DNA from: an uncultured bacterium
Lineage (GTDB): Bacteria > Cyanobacteriota > Vampirovibrionia > Obscuribacterales > Obscuribacteraceae
DNA: 64,000 nucleotides
Assembly: GCA_903835185.1 (NCBI GenBank)
Contig: CAILLX010000163.1
Location: forward strand, 52,087 to 116,086
Reading direction: 5' to 3'
The translations under genes and the position numbers were made by a program. The notes below the pieces were generated by a model, which saw nothing but the letters and a program-made list of their open reading frames with translations, did no database searches and was not told the origin of the DNA. Positions 55,565 to 64,000 of the stretch are shown piece after piece (position 1 is the first letter of the stretch; every line of letters begins with the position of its first letter).

Positions 55565-58252
55565 CTAGACTGTGACTTTGCCTAAAACAGCCATCTGCGA
55601 CTCAAGACTGGACTTCTGTACATCTAGCTCAGCAAGCTGTTTGCCCAGGGCGTCAACCTTGTCTTTTGGTGCTTTGGCTCTAAAATCAGCATTGTCCAGA
55701 ATTTGACTTACTTTAGCTCTATCTTTCTCCAGAGCTTCCATACGTTGTTTGAGCTTAGTTTTGCTTTTCTCGACGTCAATCAGCTTGTCCAGAGGGACAC
55801 AAATCCTGGCAGTAGAGACTGTGTCCCAGGCTGCTACATCAGGCGCAGTCCCATCGCTAGCAATAGTCAGCGGGCTTACTTTAGCCAGACGTTTGATGTA
55901 ATCCTCGCCAGATTTGAGCAGCGCAAGTTCTTTCGTGTCCTGGCAATATATAAGTACCTCGGCTTGTGAGGCTGCAGGCACATTGTATGTCTGTCTGATA
56001 TTGCGAATTGAGCGAATGGTGCGGGTAAGCATCTCGAGCTGGCTCTCCGCTTCTTCATCGAAGAAACTCTCATCCTCGCGCGGGTAAGGGGCAAACATGA
56101 TTGAAGCCAGTTGCGCATAGAGTGCAAACTTAGGTGTACGGTCCCAGAGATCTTCTGTTATAAATGGCATTATCGGATGCAAAGCGCGCATCAACCCTTC
56201 GAAGATTACATGTAATACTTGCCTGGTCTGTCCACCGCCGGTGGTATCATCCTGTGCAATTTGAATTTTTGCGATCTCAAGATACCAGTCGCAGAAATGA
56301 TCCCAGATGAACTCATAGAAGTCTCTGCATACTTCATTAAAGTCGTAATTGCGTAAGCCTTTGTGGACATCAGCAAGAAGGTGGTTGTAACGGCTCAGTA
56401 TCCAGCGATCGGCAGCTGTCAGCTTGCTGCGCTCTATGCCAGAGGGTTTGTAACCTTCAAGTTCACCGAGAACAAAACGTCCTGCATTCCATAGCTTATT
56501 GGCAAAACGCTTGCATTCTTCTAACCGGTCTTCACGGAAGCGTACATCCTGATCGCCTCGGACACCTAGTGAGGCGAACAAAAAGCGGTTGGCATCAGCG
56601 CCATACTTATCAATCATGTCGAGCGGATCAATGGCATTGCCCTTTGATTTGGACATTCGTTTGCCGTCTGCAGTCTGAATCACAGGGTGAATGAGAACAT
56701 GCTTGAAAGGAATAGTGCCGACAAACTTCAAACTTGTGAAGATCATTCTTGCTACCCAGAGATTGATAATCTCGCGTGCAGTGGATAGCACTGCGGTGGG
56801 ATAGAAGGTCTTAAGTTCGGGAGTCTGATCCGGCCAGCCAAGGGTGGCAAACGGCCAGAGAGCAGAACTAAACCAGGTATCAAGCACATCGGGATCTTGC
56901 TCAAGTGTCTGGCAAGAACAGCTTGGGCAGGATGAGGGCGGCTCTTCGAAAGCATCTTGCTTGCCGCAACTTGTGCAAGTCCAGATAGGAATGCGATGTC
57001 CCCACCAGAGCTGGCGACTGACGCACCAGTCACGGATGTTTCTCATCCAGTCTAAGAAGGTTGCAGCGTAACGATCTGGAATGAAAACAACTCTCTGCTC
57101 TTCCACTACCGCAATGGCTGGAGCGGCAAGCTCTTTCATCCGCACATACCACTGATCAGAGAGCAAAGGCTCAATGACTGCATGACAACGCTCACAACGG
57201 ACAAGCCCGAGCAGATAGTCCTGGACTTCGCTTAAAAGTCCGGCTGTTTCCAGTTGAGAGACAATCTCCCCACGAGCAGCAAAGCGCTCCTTGCCGTGCA
57301 GGTCTGCAGGAACAAACTCGTTGGCTGACAGTTTACCCTGCTGGTCGATTACCACTGGACTAGCTAGATTGTGACGCTGTCCGACTTCCCAGTCGTTGGC
57401 ATCGTGTGCCGGCGTGATTTTAAGCGCTCCGGTGCCAAACTCCATATCAACATACTCATCGGCAATGACAGGTATAGGTCTATCTGTCAGCGGCAGAAGC
57501 ACTGAGGCTCCCACCAGTGATGAATAACGCTTGTCGGCCGGGTTGACAGCAACTGCTACATCTCCAAACATTGTCTCCGGGCGCGTAGTAGCTACAGTTA
57601 AGTGCCCTGAGCCGTCTGCCAGGCGGTATTTGATGCAGTAGAGATGCCCTTTTGTCTCTTCATGTTCCACCTCAAGATCAGAAAGACTTGTTAAGCAACG
57701 TGGGCACCAGTTGGTGACGCGGTTGCCCCGGTAGATGTAACCCTCCTTGAAAAGGGTGCAGAAGGCCCGCATGATTGCCTTGACGTAGTGCTCATCCATT
57801 GTAAAGACCATGCGATCCCAACAAAAACTTACTCCCAGGCGCTTATATTGATTGAGAATCTGGTTGCCATACTGATTGCGCCACTGCCACACTTTCTCAA
57901 GAAATTGCTCGCGTCCAAGTGCATGGCGAGTAACACCTTGTTTCTTGAGTTCGCGCTCAACCACCATCTGTGTGGCAATGCCTGCATGGTCCGTTCCTGG
58001 CTGCCATAAGACGTTGTAGCCCTGCATCCGCTTCCAGCGAATAAGCAGGTCCTGTAGCGTTCCATTTAAGGCGTGCCCCAGGTGAAGATTACCTGTGATG
58101 TTTGGCGGAGGAAGAGCGACAGAAAAGCTTGGTCGATCTGGATCAACGGTTAATGAAAAGAGGTTCTCAGCAAACCAAAATTGGGTCCACTTTGCTTCTA
58201 CTTCTTTCGGGTTATATGCTGACTTGGATTCGCTCTGTTTGCTTTCGGACAT
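55565..58252 (-). CDS. valS: Valyl-tRNA synthetase
   Basis: Class I aminoacyl-tRNA synthetase, 895 aa from ATG 58252 (a GTG at 58261 is possible). It joins valine to tRNA-Val. HIGH-type signature in PPPNITGNLHLGHAL, KMSKSKGN for ATP binding, the editing (CP1) domain between them, and WxPGTDHAGIATQ are all present. The C-terminal ends in the coiled-coil arm (about 830-895) typical of ValS. Nothing is missing. It is leftward and diverges from efp over about 400 bases. Confidence 0.97.
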   Translation of the reverse strand: MSESKQSESKSAYNPKEVEAKWTQFWFAENLFSLTVDPDRPSFSVALPPPNITGNLHLGHALNGTLQDLLIRWKRMQGYNVLWQPGTDHAGIATQMVVERELKKQGVTRHALGREQFLEKVWQWRNQYGNQILNQYKRLGVSFCWDRMVFTMDEHYVKAIMRAFCTLFKEGYIYRGNRVTNWCPRCLTSLSDLEVEHEETKGHLYCIKYRLADGSGHLTVATTRPETMFGDVAVAVNPADKRYSSLVGASVLLPLTDRPIPVIADEYVDMEFGTGALKITPAHDANDWEVGQRHNLASPVVIDQQGKLSANEFVPADLHGKERFAARGEIVSQLETAGLLSEVQDYLLGLVRCERCHAVIEPLLSDQWYVRMKELAAPAIAVVEEQRVVFIPDRYAATFLDWMRNIRDWCVSRQLWWGHRIPIWTCTSCGKQDAFEEPPSSCPSCSCQTLEQDPDVLDTWFSSALWPFATLGWPDQTPELKTFYPTAVLSTAREIINLWVARMIFTSLKFVGTIPFKHVLIHPVIQTADGKRMSKSKGNAIDPLDMIDKYGADANRFLFASLGVRGDQDVRFREDRLEECKRFANKLWNAGRFVLGELEGYKPSGIERSKLTAADRWILSRYNHLLADVHKGLRNYDFNEVCRDFYEFIWDHFCDWYLEIAKIQIAQDDTTGGGQTRQVLHVIFEGLMRALHPIMPFITEDLWDRTPKFALYAQLASIMFAPYPREDESFFDEEAESQLEMLTRTIRSIRNIRQTYNVPAASQAEVLIYCQDTKELALLKSGEDYIKRLAKVSPLTIASDGTAPDVAAWDTVSTARICVPLDKLIDVEKSKTKLKQRMEALEKDRAKVSQILDNADFRAKAPKDKVDALGKQLAELDVQKSSLESQMAVLGKVTV

Positions 58253-58466
58253 AATTTGCACTTTGAAACGCCTGTGACTATTGAATAAGGCTCATTATAT
58301 AAGTGATTGGGCATCGCCTGTCCCAAGTCGTTTTGCAATTTGCAACTATCCTCATTGTTTGAGACAGGTGAAAGGAACAATCACTTAAATAAAAACAAAT
58401 AAATGCTTTTTGACTAATATGAAACAATCTGAATTTCAGTGGTTCGCGCCAGGCTGACAACTGGTG

Positions 58467-58494
58467 TTGCCCGGCGGCAACTGTGTGCTAGAGT
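58467..58494 (+). promoter_or_regulatory. Candidate promoter of efp
   Basis: TTGCCC (58467-58472), 16-base spacer, TAGAGT (58489-58494) with an upstream TGC forming an extended -10. It would give an efp leader of about 160 bases. The whole valS-efp gap (58253-58658) is otherwise empty of genes. Its left half is AT-rich and should hold the valS promoter, which I could not place with confidence. Confidence 0.35.
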
Positions 58495-58658
58495 GGGCGC
58501 AGCTTGCCAGAGCCCTATTCTTGAAAGTCGGCCTCAATTGGTGGCAACCCTGTAGGAGACGCAAGCGGGGGATGTTAGAATTCCCCATGGCCTGGGTGAG
58601 CCGGCATTGTCTGGCGACCAGTGCTCCGCCTATTTTTCGGATATAGCAGGAACAGAAA

Positions 58659-59219
58659 ATGATCTCAAGCAACGATTTTCGGCCGGGTGTCACCATTGTA
58701 TATAACAATGGGGTGTGGCAGATCGTGGAGGCAATGCACGTCAAACCTGGCAAGGGTTCGGCATTTGTCCGCACAAAGATGAAAAATGTAGTAACTGGCA
58801 ACGTTATGGAAAATACATTCCGTGCCGGTGAAAAGGTTCCGTCGGCAGTGATAGAAAAATCCGAAATGCAGTACCTCTACAGGTCTGGCGATAAGTTCAC
58901 AATGATGGATGCTGTCAGCTTTGAGCAGTTCGAGCTTGATGAAGGCCAGATTGGGTCAACTGTTGAGTTTCTCAAAGAAGCACTGGAAGGCATTACAGTT
59001 TTACGTTATGACGGAAGAGTAATCGGCGTAGATCTGCCGAATACTGTTGAACTTGAAGTGACGGAAGCTGCCCCTGACGAACGTGGTGATACCAGTTCCG
59101 GTGGCGGTAAGCCGGCTAAGCTGGAGACGGGAGCGACCATTACTGTCCCATTCCATATAAAGGTTGGCGACAAAATTAGAGTTGATACGCGCAGCAGAAA
59201 GTATCTGACAAGAGTTTAA
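58659..59219 (+). CDS. efp: Elongation factor P
   Basis: 186 aa, relieves ribosome stalling at polyproline. The three beta-barrel domains are complete: KOW-like domain I with the tip loop PGKGSAF (Lys32 at the site modified in other bacteria), a middle domain with EKSEMQYLY, and a C-terminal OB domain ending VDTRSRKYLTRV. AGGA is nine bases before the ATG. It heads an efp-accB-accC cluster. The efp-accB link is typical of cyanobacteria, which supports the phylogenetic reading. Confidence 0.97.
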   Translation: MISSNDFRPGVTIVYNNGVWQIVEAMHVKPGKGSAFVRTKMKNVVTGNVMENTFRAGEKVPSAVIEKSEMQYLYRSGDKFTMMDAVSFEQFELDEGQIGSTVEFLKEALEGITVLRYDGRVIGVDLPNTVELEVTEAAPDERGDTSSGGGKPAKLETGATITVPFHIKVGDKIRVDTRSRKYLTRV

Positions 59220-59249
59220 GGCAGCATTAGCAGGGTAGCGAGGCAATCG

Positions 59250-59735
59250 GTGAAAATTGATTTTGATCAGATCCGGGAACTGCTGGCAGTAGTTGGCAAT
59301 ACGGATATAACCGAGCTGACAATTGAATCGGCTGAGGAGAAGATTACTGTCCGGAAATCCGCACCGGTTGTTTTACGTCCTGTTGCAACGACAGTTGTGG
59401 ACTTGCCCGAGGCGTCTGTGCAAGCAGTGTATGGGGCAGCGTCTGCTGCAGCAGGAAGATCCCAGGTTGCTGAGGCGGTGGCAGAAGGCAAGTTCATCCA
59501 GATCACTTCTCCCATGGTCGGTACATTCTATCGCTCGCCTTCACCGAGCGCGCCAGCGTTTGTAGATGTTGGCGATCAGGTGACTTTGGGGCAGACTGTT
59601 TGCATCATAGAAGCGATGAAGCTAATGAACGACCTGCCTTCCGATGTGGCCGGACGGATTGTCAAAGTGTGTGTGGACAGCGGTACTACTGTGGAGTATG
59701 GACAGCCGCTATTCATGGTCGATCCCAACGGATAG
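59250..59735 (+). CDS. accB: Biotin carboxyl carrier protein of acetyl-CoA carboxylase
   Basis: 161 aa. An N-terminal helix ([10 protein letters not shown]), an Ala/Pro-rich linker, and a C-terminal biotinyl domain with EAMKLMN, in which Lys124 carries biotin. It is the mobile carboxyl carrier between AccC and AccAD in fatty-acid synthesis. GTG 59250 is the start, with GAGG nearby. It lies 30 bases after efp and 30 bases before accC. Confidence 0.96.
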   Translation: MKIDFDQIRELLAVVGNTDITELTIESAEEKITVRKSAPVVLRPVATTVVDLPEASVQAVYGAASAAAGRSQVAEAVAEGKFIQITSPMVGTFYRSPSPSAPAFVDVGDQVTLGQTVCIIEAMKLMNDLPSDVAGRIVKVCVDSGTTVEYGQPLFMVDPNG

Positions 59736-59765
59736 CTTCTCACCTAAAAAAGTAAGGCAAGCCCA

Positions 59766-61127
59766 ATGATCGAGAAAGTACTCATAGCCAACCGTGGGGA
59801 GATTGCTCTGCGAGTGATCAGAGCGTGCCACGAGCTTGGCATAAGGACAGTAGCTGTATACTCGCAGGCTGATGTCGAGTCATTGCATGTCAAATTGGCA
59901 GATGAGGCATATTGCATTGGACCACCTGTGTCGAGCCGGAGCTATCTCCATCCGCCAGCATTAATCAGTACAGCTGTTGTTACAGGGGCCGATGCTATCC
60001 ATCCCGGATACGGCTTTCTCTCTGAAAATGCCAACTTTGCCCAGATCTGCACTGATCACAAGATTAAGTTTATTGGACCCAGTGCCGAATCAATCAAGGC
60101 TATGGGAGATAAAGCCTCTGCACGTCAGCGGATGCGCTGTGCCGGTGTGCCTGTAGTGCCAGGCACTGATGGACTGATTACAGATGAAGCAGAGGCGTTT
60201 AAAATTGCATCTCAGATTGGTTATCCGGTCATAGTGAAGGCGACAGCTGGCGGTGGTGGTAGAGGGATGCGTGTTGCTGCGGACTCTTCTTCACTGGCGC
60301 GTGCTCTTGCGGCAGCTCGCGCTGAGTCGGCTGCAGCTTTCGGAGACAGCGGTGTCTATCTGGAGAAGTACCTGAAACCGATAAGACATGTCGAGATTCA
60401 GATACTGGCGGATAAACATGGCAACTGTTTACACTTTGGTGAGCGCGACTGCTCTATTCAACGACGCCATCAGAAGCTGATTGAAGAAGCTCCCAGTCCG
60501 GCTTTAACAGATGAGCTTCGTGCACAGATGGGGGTGTCAGCAGTCCAGGCAGCCAAGTCGATCGGTTATGAAGGTGCTGGAACTGTAGAGTTTATTCTCT
60601 CTGGCGGCAAGTTTTACTTTATGGAGATGAATACGAGGATACAGGTGGAGCATCCTGTGACCGAAATGGTGACCGGGTACGATCTTGTGAAGGAGCAGCT
60701 GAGAGTCGCCTCAGGGTTGGAGCTTTCTTTTAAGCAAGAGGATATTGTCCTGCGCGGGCATGCAATTGAGTGCCGTATCAATGCTGAAGATCCAGAGCGC
60801 AACTTCTTGCCATGTCCAGGCAAAATCCAGGCTTACATTGTTCCTGGCGGTCCTGGAGTTAGAGTAGATAGCCATTGCTATCCGGGCTATTCCATTCCGC
60901 CTTTTTATGATTCGCTTGTAGGCAAACTCATAGTCTGGGGACAGGATCGTGATGAAGCTATTCAAAGAATGCAACGGGCGCTGGACGAATATGCCATTAC
61001 TGGTATTAAGACCACAATACCGTTTCATCAAAAGGTTCTCTCAAACGCACACTTTCGGCACGGCGAGATATCAACAGACTTTATAGAGGAGCATATGGCT
61101 GTAGCGAAGTCAAGCGGTGAGCGGTGA
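59766..61127 (+). CDS. accC: Biotin carboxylase subunit of acetyl-CoA carboxylase
   Basis: 453 aa, cytoplasmic ATP-dependent carboxylation of biotin on AccB. N-terminal biotin-carboxylase domain ([20 protein letters not shown]), ATP-grasp with the Gly-rich loop [11 protein letters not shown], and the active-site [18 protein letters not shown] lies nine bases before the ATG. It ends the efp-accB-accC cluster; accA and accD are not in the window. A tRNA gene follows 72 bases after the stop. Confidence 0.97.
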   Translation: MIEKVLIANRGEIALRVIRACHELGIRTVAVYSQADVESLHVKLADEAYCIGPPVSSRSYLHPPALISTAVVTGADAIHPGYGFLSENANFAQICTDHKIKFIGPSAESIKAMGDKASARQRMRCAGVPVVPGTDGLITDEAEAFKIASQIGYPVIVKATAGGGGRGMRVAADSSSLARALAAARAESAAAFGDSGVYLEKYLKPIRHVEIQILADKHGNCLHFGERDCSIQRRHQKLIEEAPSPALTDELRAQMGVSAVQAAKSIGYEGAGTVEFILSGGKFYFMEMNTRIQVEHPVTEMVTGYDLVKEQLRVASGLELSFKQEDIVLRGHAIECRINAEDPERNFLPCPGKIQAYIVPGGPGVRVDSHCYPGYSIPPFYDSLVGKLIVWGQDRDEAIQRMQRALDEYAITGIKTTIPFHQKVLSNAHFRHGEISTDFIEEHMAVAKSSGER

Positions 61128-61198
61128 CGTTTTTGCAGCAGTCTCATTTGCAAATGCAAACGATAGGATAGAATCTTTCTGTACGATCAACTCTGGTT

Positions 61199-61270
61199 GG
61201 CTCCGTAGCTCAATGGTGGAGCAAGCGACTCATAATCGCCAGGCTACAGGTTCGAATCCTGTCGGAGCCA
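61199..61270 (+). tRNA. tRNA with CAT anticodon (Ile-lysidine or elongator Met)
   Basis: A full cloverleaf: acceptor GGCTCCG/CGGAGCC, D arm GCTC/GAGC, anticodon arm AGCGA-CTCATAA-TCGCC with anticodon CAT, 5-base variable loop, T arm ACAGG-TTCGAAT-CCTGT, and discriminator A. CCA is not encoded. The anticodon arm GCGACTCATAATCGC equals that of E. coli tRNA-Ile2 (whose C34 is changed to lysidine), while the acceptor start resembles elongator tRNA-Met. Identity is therefore Ile2 or Met, with Ile2 slightly favoured. Confidence 0.93.
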
Positions 61271-61528
61271 AAAATTATTGCAAACCACTCAGAGCATCCA
61301 GCTGTCGGCTTGACAAGGGTGGACAGATGTGATGTCCGATAAATCGCTTCTTGTCCAGTATCTTGCGTGTTGCTCCTGTGTTGTTACTTAGCAATGTTCT
61401 ACACTCCAGGCAGTGATCACAGTGTTGATACTGAGCTTATGGGCTGGTATGTCGGATTCTGGCAGGATGTTACAATGAGAGCCAAGATCAGATGTTTTGT
61501 TTGTTTGACAAAGGGAGCTCATGAAGAG

Positions 61529-62227
61529 ATGTTGAGACAAGCCGGTTTGGGTAGTCGCGTTTCTCTTTACGTACTCTTTGCTGCCATAGCTGTCTTGATA
61601 GCTGGACTGACAAAGTTGCCAGTGTTGAGTCAGGAGTCGAAGCCAGCGCTCAGAGGGCTGGCTCAGTCAGGTACTATTACTGCTGCCGTTGCTGAAATTC
61701 GCCCTGTTTTGTTGTCAGCCTGCAGGGGACACAGCATCAGATGTATGCGGGTGCATATCAAGAACAACACTGATCAGACTATTACAATTGATGGCAATGG
61801 TGCCAAGCTAGCTATATCAGACAATGTCATAACTCCGCGCAGCACAGCGCAGATTACACAAGCATCTTGTTGTGGCATGTCTAAGCCTGCTCAAGCTGCC
61901 GTAGCAGCTGTTTCGCTGGGAACACTAGGATTTGCCGGTCCGATCAGCTATGAGATTTTGACCAACCGGAGGAACAACTACTTTTTCCGGAGCAGCTTTG
62001 GCTATCTGGATGATGGCATAAGACACGAAATCGAATCATTCCAATGCGGTAAGCGAGTCATTCTGCCTGGAGATGAAACTGATGGATGGTTTTGCTTTAG
62101 GAATTCTGAACTTACCGCTGCCGCAGAGCTGCAACTGCCTGTAATTGCGAACAATAAAGCCAGTTTAATTGTAGTTCCAGCTCTGGCGAATGCTTCCTCT
62201 AATCCCCCAGTTAGCCCGCAGCAGTAG
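61529..62227 (+). CDS. Exported or membrane-anchored protein of unknown function
   Basis: 232 aa from ATG 61529 (GGGAG about nine bases upstream). ATG 61475, with AGGA, would add 18 residues. A hydrophobic helix (about 10-32) acts as signal or anchor. The external domain has six or more cysteines (CRGHSIRC, SCCGMS, FQCGKR, WFCF) and begins with a beta-like segment MRVHIKNNTDQTITIDGNGAK. No family recognised. It lies after the tRNA and is followed by a symmetrical hairpin overlapping its stop. It is followed on the same strand by the cyclophilin pair, but 282 bases away. Confidence 0.68.
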   Translation: MLRQAGLGSRVSLYVLFAAIAVLIAGLTKLPVLSQESKPALRGLAQSGTITAAVAEIRPVLLSACRGHSIRCMRVHIKNNTDQTITIDGNGAKLAISDNVITPRSTAQITQASCCGMSKPAQAAVAAVSLGTLGFAGPISYEILTNRRNNYFFRSSFGYLDDGIRHEIESFQCGKRVILPGDETDGWFCFRNSELTAAAELQLPVIANNKASLIVVPALANASSNPPVSPQQ

Positions 62228-62245
62228 ACTCTCGCCCTGAGTCTA
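62225..62245 (+). terminator. Hairpin overlapping the stop codon
   Basis: TAGACTC-TCGCCCT-GAGTCTA forms a perfect 7-bp stem starting at the TAG stop. There is no T-tract after it, so it is a weak terminator candidate. Confidence 0.35.
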
Positions 62246-62509
62246 TACATAGGATTCGTTCGCGTGTCTGATCTGGCAGCGCCACATAGTAATGCTGGAT
62301 GTATAAGCATTGGTATTGCTGATAAACATTGTTGGCGCTTCTGTGAAAAAACAATAACTATTTTGCTTTCGGCAACGCTTTCCTGACTGCGCTTGCCAGG
62401 TAAGCAGTTAGATAATCGAACAGTTTCGCTATGGAAAAACTACTCGACAGGCAGTTCTTGCTACAATCGGTACGTGTCGGTGATGGGAAATTACGGAGTA
62501 ATCAAGCGG

Positions 62510-63136
62510 ATGAACATCTTCGGGAAGGAGCTATTCCGGGCTAGCATCTGTGTAGTGGCACTGATGGTATCAGTATTTGGTCTGATGATCTGCTCTTCTC
62601 TTCAATCTCGGGCCGTGCAAGCAGACAAGCATGTGCTGCTGGCTGCCAGTAAGAAAGAGAAATCAAGTATCAGCAATCCTGTTGTGGTGCTGGAGACTGA
62701 CAGGGGAACAATTAAGATTAAGGTGCTGAAAGCAGAAGCGCCGATTACTGCAGACAACTTTCTCGATCTGGTGCATCGCGGCTTTTACAATAATCTTTCG
62801 TTCCACAGATATGAGCCTGGTTTTGTGATTCAAGGTGGAGATCCCACAGGCACCGGACGTGGCAACTTTATCGATCCAGAAACACACAAGTCCAGAACTA
62901 TACCGTTAGAAGTGAAGTCTGATTTACGGCATGATGCTGCCGGAGTAGTTGCCATGGCTAGAGGTGGTGATCCCAACTCAGCAAGCTGCCAGTTTTACAT
63001 TACTCTGGGACCGGCGTCCTTCCTTGACGGCAAGTATGCTGTCTTTGGCAGAGTGATTGACGGAATGTCAGTTGTTCAACAGCTGCGACCAGACGATAAG
63101 ATGACGAAAGTATTTGAACTTGATTCGAGTAAGTGA
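62510..63136 (+). CDS. Exported or membrane-anchored cyclophilin-type peptidyl-prolyl isomerase
   Basis: 208 aa from ATG 62510 (GGAG 11 bases upstream; the frame could begin at 62393, but without support). An N-terminal hydrophobic segment (about 12-30) is followed by a cyclophilin fold: NFLDLVHRGFYNNL, the catalytic FHR in [16 protein letters not shown], the QFYITL strand and FGRV. The Trp seen in eukaryotic cyclophilin A is absent, as in many bacterial forms. It should act on periplasmic or surface proteins. It is followed by a cytoplasmic paralogue 94 bases later. Confidence 0.93.
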   Translation: MNIFGKELFRASICVVALMVSVFGLMICSSLQSRAVQADKHVLLAASKKEKSSISNPVVVLETDRGTIKIKVLKAEAPITADNFLDLVHRGFYNNLSFHRYEPGFVIQGGDPTGTGRGNFIDPETHKSRTIPLEVKSDLRHDAAGVVAMARGGDPNSASCQFYITLGPASFLDGKYAVFGRVIDGMSVVQQLRPDDKMTKVFELDSSK

Positions 63137-63229
63137 GCTGTGATACCAGCATCGGTACTGTTTGTGATCTTGAACATAACCAGTTGCTGCTTGCTAACAA
63201 GAGACCTATTTCCATGGAGTAAATGAGAT

Positions 63230-63706
63230 ATGACTACAGTTGATCCAGTCGTAGAACTAGAAACAAGCAAAGGAAAGATCAAAATACAAGTTCTTTTGAA
63301 TGATGCGCCGATCACAGCAGGCAACTTCCTGGATCTGGTGGGGCGCGAGTTTTATAACGGCTTGACGTTTCATCGTTATGAACCTGGTTTTGTCATTCAA
63401 GGCGGATGTCCTAAAGGCACCGGCACTGGTGGCTTCACAGATCCGCAAACAGGACGCGAACGCACTATTGCACTGGAAGTGAAACCTGGACTTAAACACG
63501 ATGCGGCAGGTATTGTAGCCATGGCTCGTTCGAATAATCCTAATTCCGCCAGCTCGCAATTCTATATAACGCTTGGAGCAGCATCTTTTCTTGACATGCA
63601 ATATGCTGTGTTTGGAAAAGTTGTAGAAGGGTTGGATGTCGCCAGACAACTGCGGGCTGATGATCGAATGATAAAGGTCACCATCCTGCAGCCGGCTGCC
63701 CTTTAG
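63230..63706 (+). CDS. Cytoplasmic cyclophilin-type peptidyl-prolyl isomerase
   Basis: 158 aa without signal peptide, paralogous to the preceding gene across the whole cyclophilin domain. It has [14 protein letters not shown], the catalytic FHR in [20 protein letters not shown] and FGKV. GGAG lies ten bases before the ATG. The pair appears to be a tandem duplication in which one copy is exported and the other stays in the cytoplasm. Confidence 0.95.
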   Translation: MTTVDPVVELETSKGKIKIQVLLNDAPITAGNFLDLVGREFYNGLTFHRYEPGFVIQGGCPKGTGTGGFTDPQTGRERTIALEVKPGLKHDAAGIVAMARSNNPNSASSQFYITLGAASFLDMQYAVFGKVVEGLDVARQLRADDRMIKVTILQPAAL

Positions 63707-63960
63707 GTAGACAAGCCAAAATCGAATACCGTTCGACACCGCCCACTAAGGCATCTTCTTTGGTGAGCAGTGGAAGCCTGCTGGTTGGACATCAGTTAGC
63801 GGTTGCTCTGGGTGTAAGCCGGAGCAAATCTTAGGTGGACCCAACTATTAGGGCCAAAAAGGGGCATGCCCCAAAGCTAGTTGAAAATTGAGCGATCTCT
63901 CCCAGGACTAAGCCTGGTATTGTTTTTGGTGACTAAACTAAAACCAATTGGAGAGACCGC
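63707..63960. other. Leader region with hairpins before a gene cut by the edge
   Basis: It contains AATACCGTT at about 63726 (like the repeat ends at 6940 and 13379, without a GC core), a GGGGCATGCCCC palindrome at 63861-63872, and a CCAGG-ACTAAG-CCTGG hairpin (63902-63917) followed by TATTGTTTTT. The last is terminator-like and may be the end of a transcript or an attenuator for the next gene. No further gene was seen. Confidence 0.45.
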
Positions 63961-64000
63961 ATGAAGAAATCATCAAACAAAAAGTCTAAGAATGTCAACC
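63961..64000 (+). CDS. Start of an unidentified gene, cut by the right edge
   Basis: ATG at 63961 is preceded by GGAGAG at 63950-63955 with a good spacing of five bases. Only 13 codons are present (MKKSSNKKSKNVN), too few to assign. The palindromic leader could suggest a mobile element, but this cannot be shown here. Confidence 0.45.
   Translation, partial: MKKSSNKKSKNVN

Overview
The window is a gene-dense bacterial chromosome segment with about 45 protein-coding genes, one tRNA and no rRNA, phage or CRISPR. The gene mix suggests a non-photosynthetic relative of the Cyanobacteria, of the Melainabacteria / Vampirovibrionia (Obscuribacterales-like) kind. The reasons are the efp-accB-accC order, large exported TPR-CHAT and TPR-caspase proteins, response-regulator/Ser-Thr-kinase fusions, Tad-type pilin-like proteins, and clpS-clpA where oxygenic cyanobacteria would rely on ClpC. 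This placement is an inference from gene content and no database search was made.

Layout. 1-6.9 kb: a purine operon, purN(partial)-purL-purQ-purM-purH, with overlapping start/stop codons. 6.9-7.05 kb: a GC-rich palindromic element bounded by inverted repeats, with relatives at 13.4 and 30.95 kb. 7.2-11.7 kb: an exported serpin facing an exported TPR-caspase gene coupled to a DUF4384 gene. 12-13.4 kb: an orphan efflux adaptor lipoprotein. 13.6-22.4 kb: a leftward operon of exported lipase-like hydrolase, 1595-residue beta-helix/FecR-like protein and TPR-CHAT protein. 22.6-25.4 kb: a protein with both an HExxH motif and a Cys-His-Asn triad, plus a small partner gene. 25.6-27.4 kb: an FHA-domain protein and a membrane protein with three [KR]T-x-x-[DE] boxes. 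28-32.5 kb: a VIT/vWA membrane protein and a DUF900-type esterase. 32.7-38.7 kb: TadE/TadG-like pseudopilin proteins, a secreted protein and a TPR protein. 38.7-43.1 kb: a paralogue of the box-carrying membrane protein and two receiver-kinase fusions placed tail to tail. 43.3-45.9 kb: clpS-clpA. 46-54.5 kb: marR with repeated CTAAC/GTTAG operators and an MdtABC-like RND efflux operon. 54.5-64 kb: an unknown protein, valS, efp-accB-accC, tRNA(CAT), an unknown exported protein, two cyclophilins and the start of a gene cut by the right edge.

Two sets of genes may form undescribed systems. (1) Two membrane proteins each carry three cytoplasmic [KR]-T-hydrophobic-x-[DE] boxes, which fit the pT-x-x-D preference known for some FHA domains. 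One lies beside an FHA gene and the other beside receiver-kinase genes, suggesting a kinase-substrate-reader circuit. (2) An exported inhibitory-type serpin with Arg-His at the predicted scissile site lies next to exported caspase-fold and CHAT proteases, suggesting a protease-inhibitor balance in the envelope. Both are inferences from motifs and neighbourhood.
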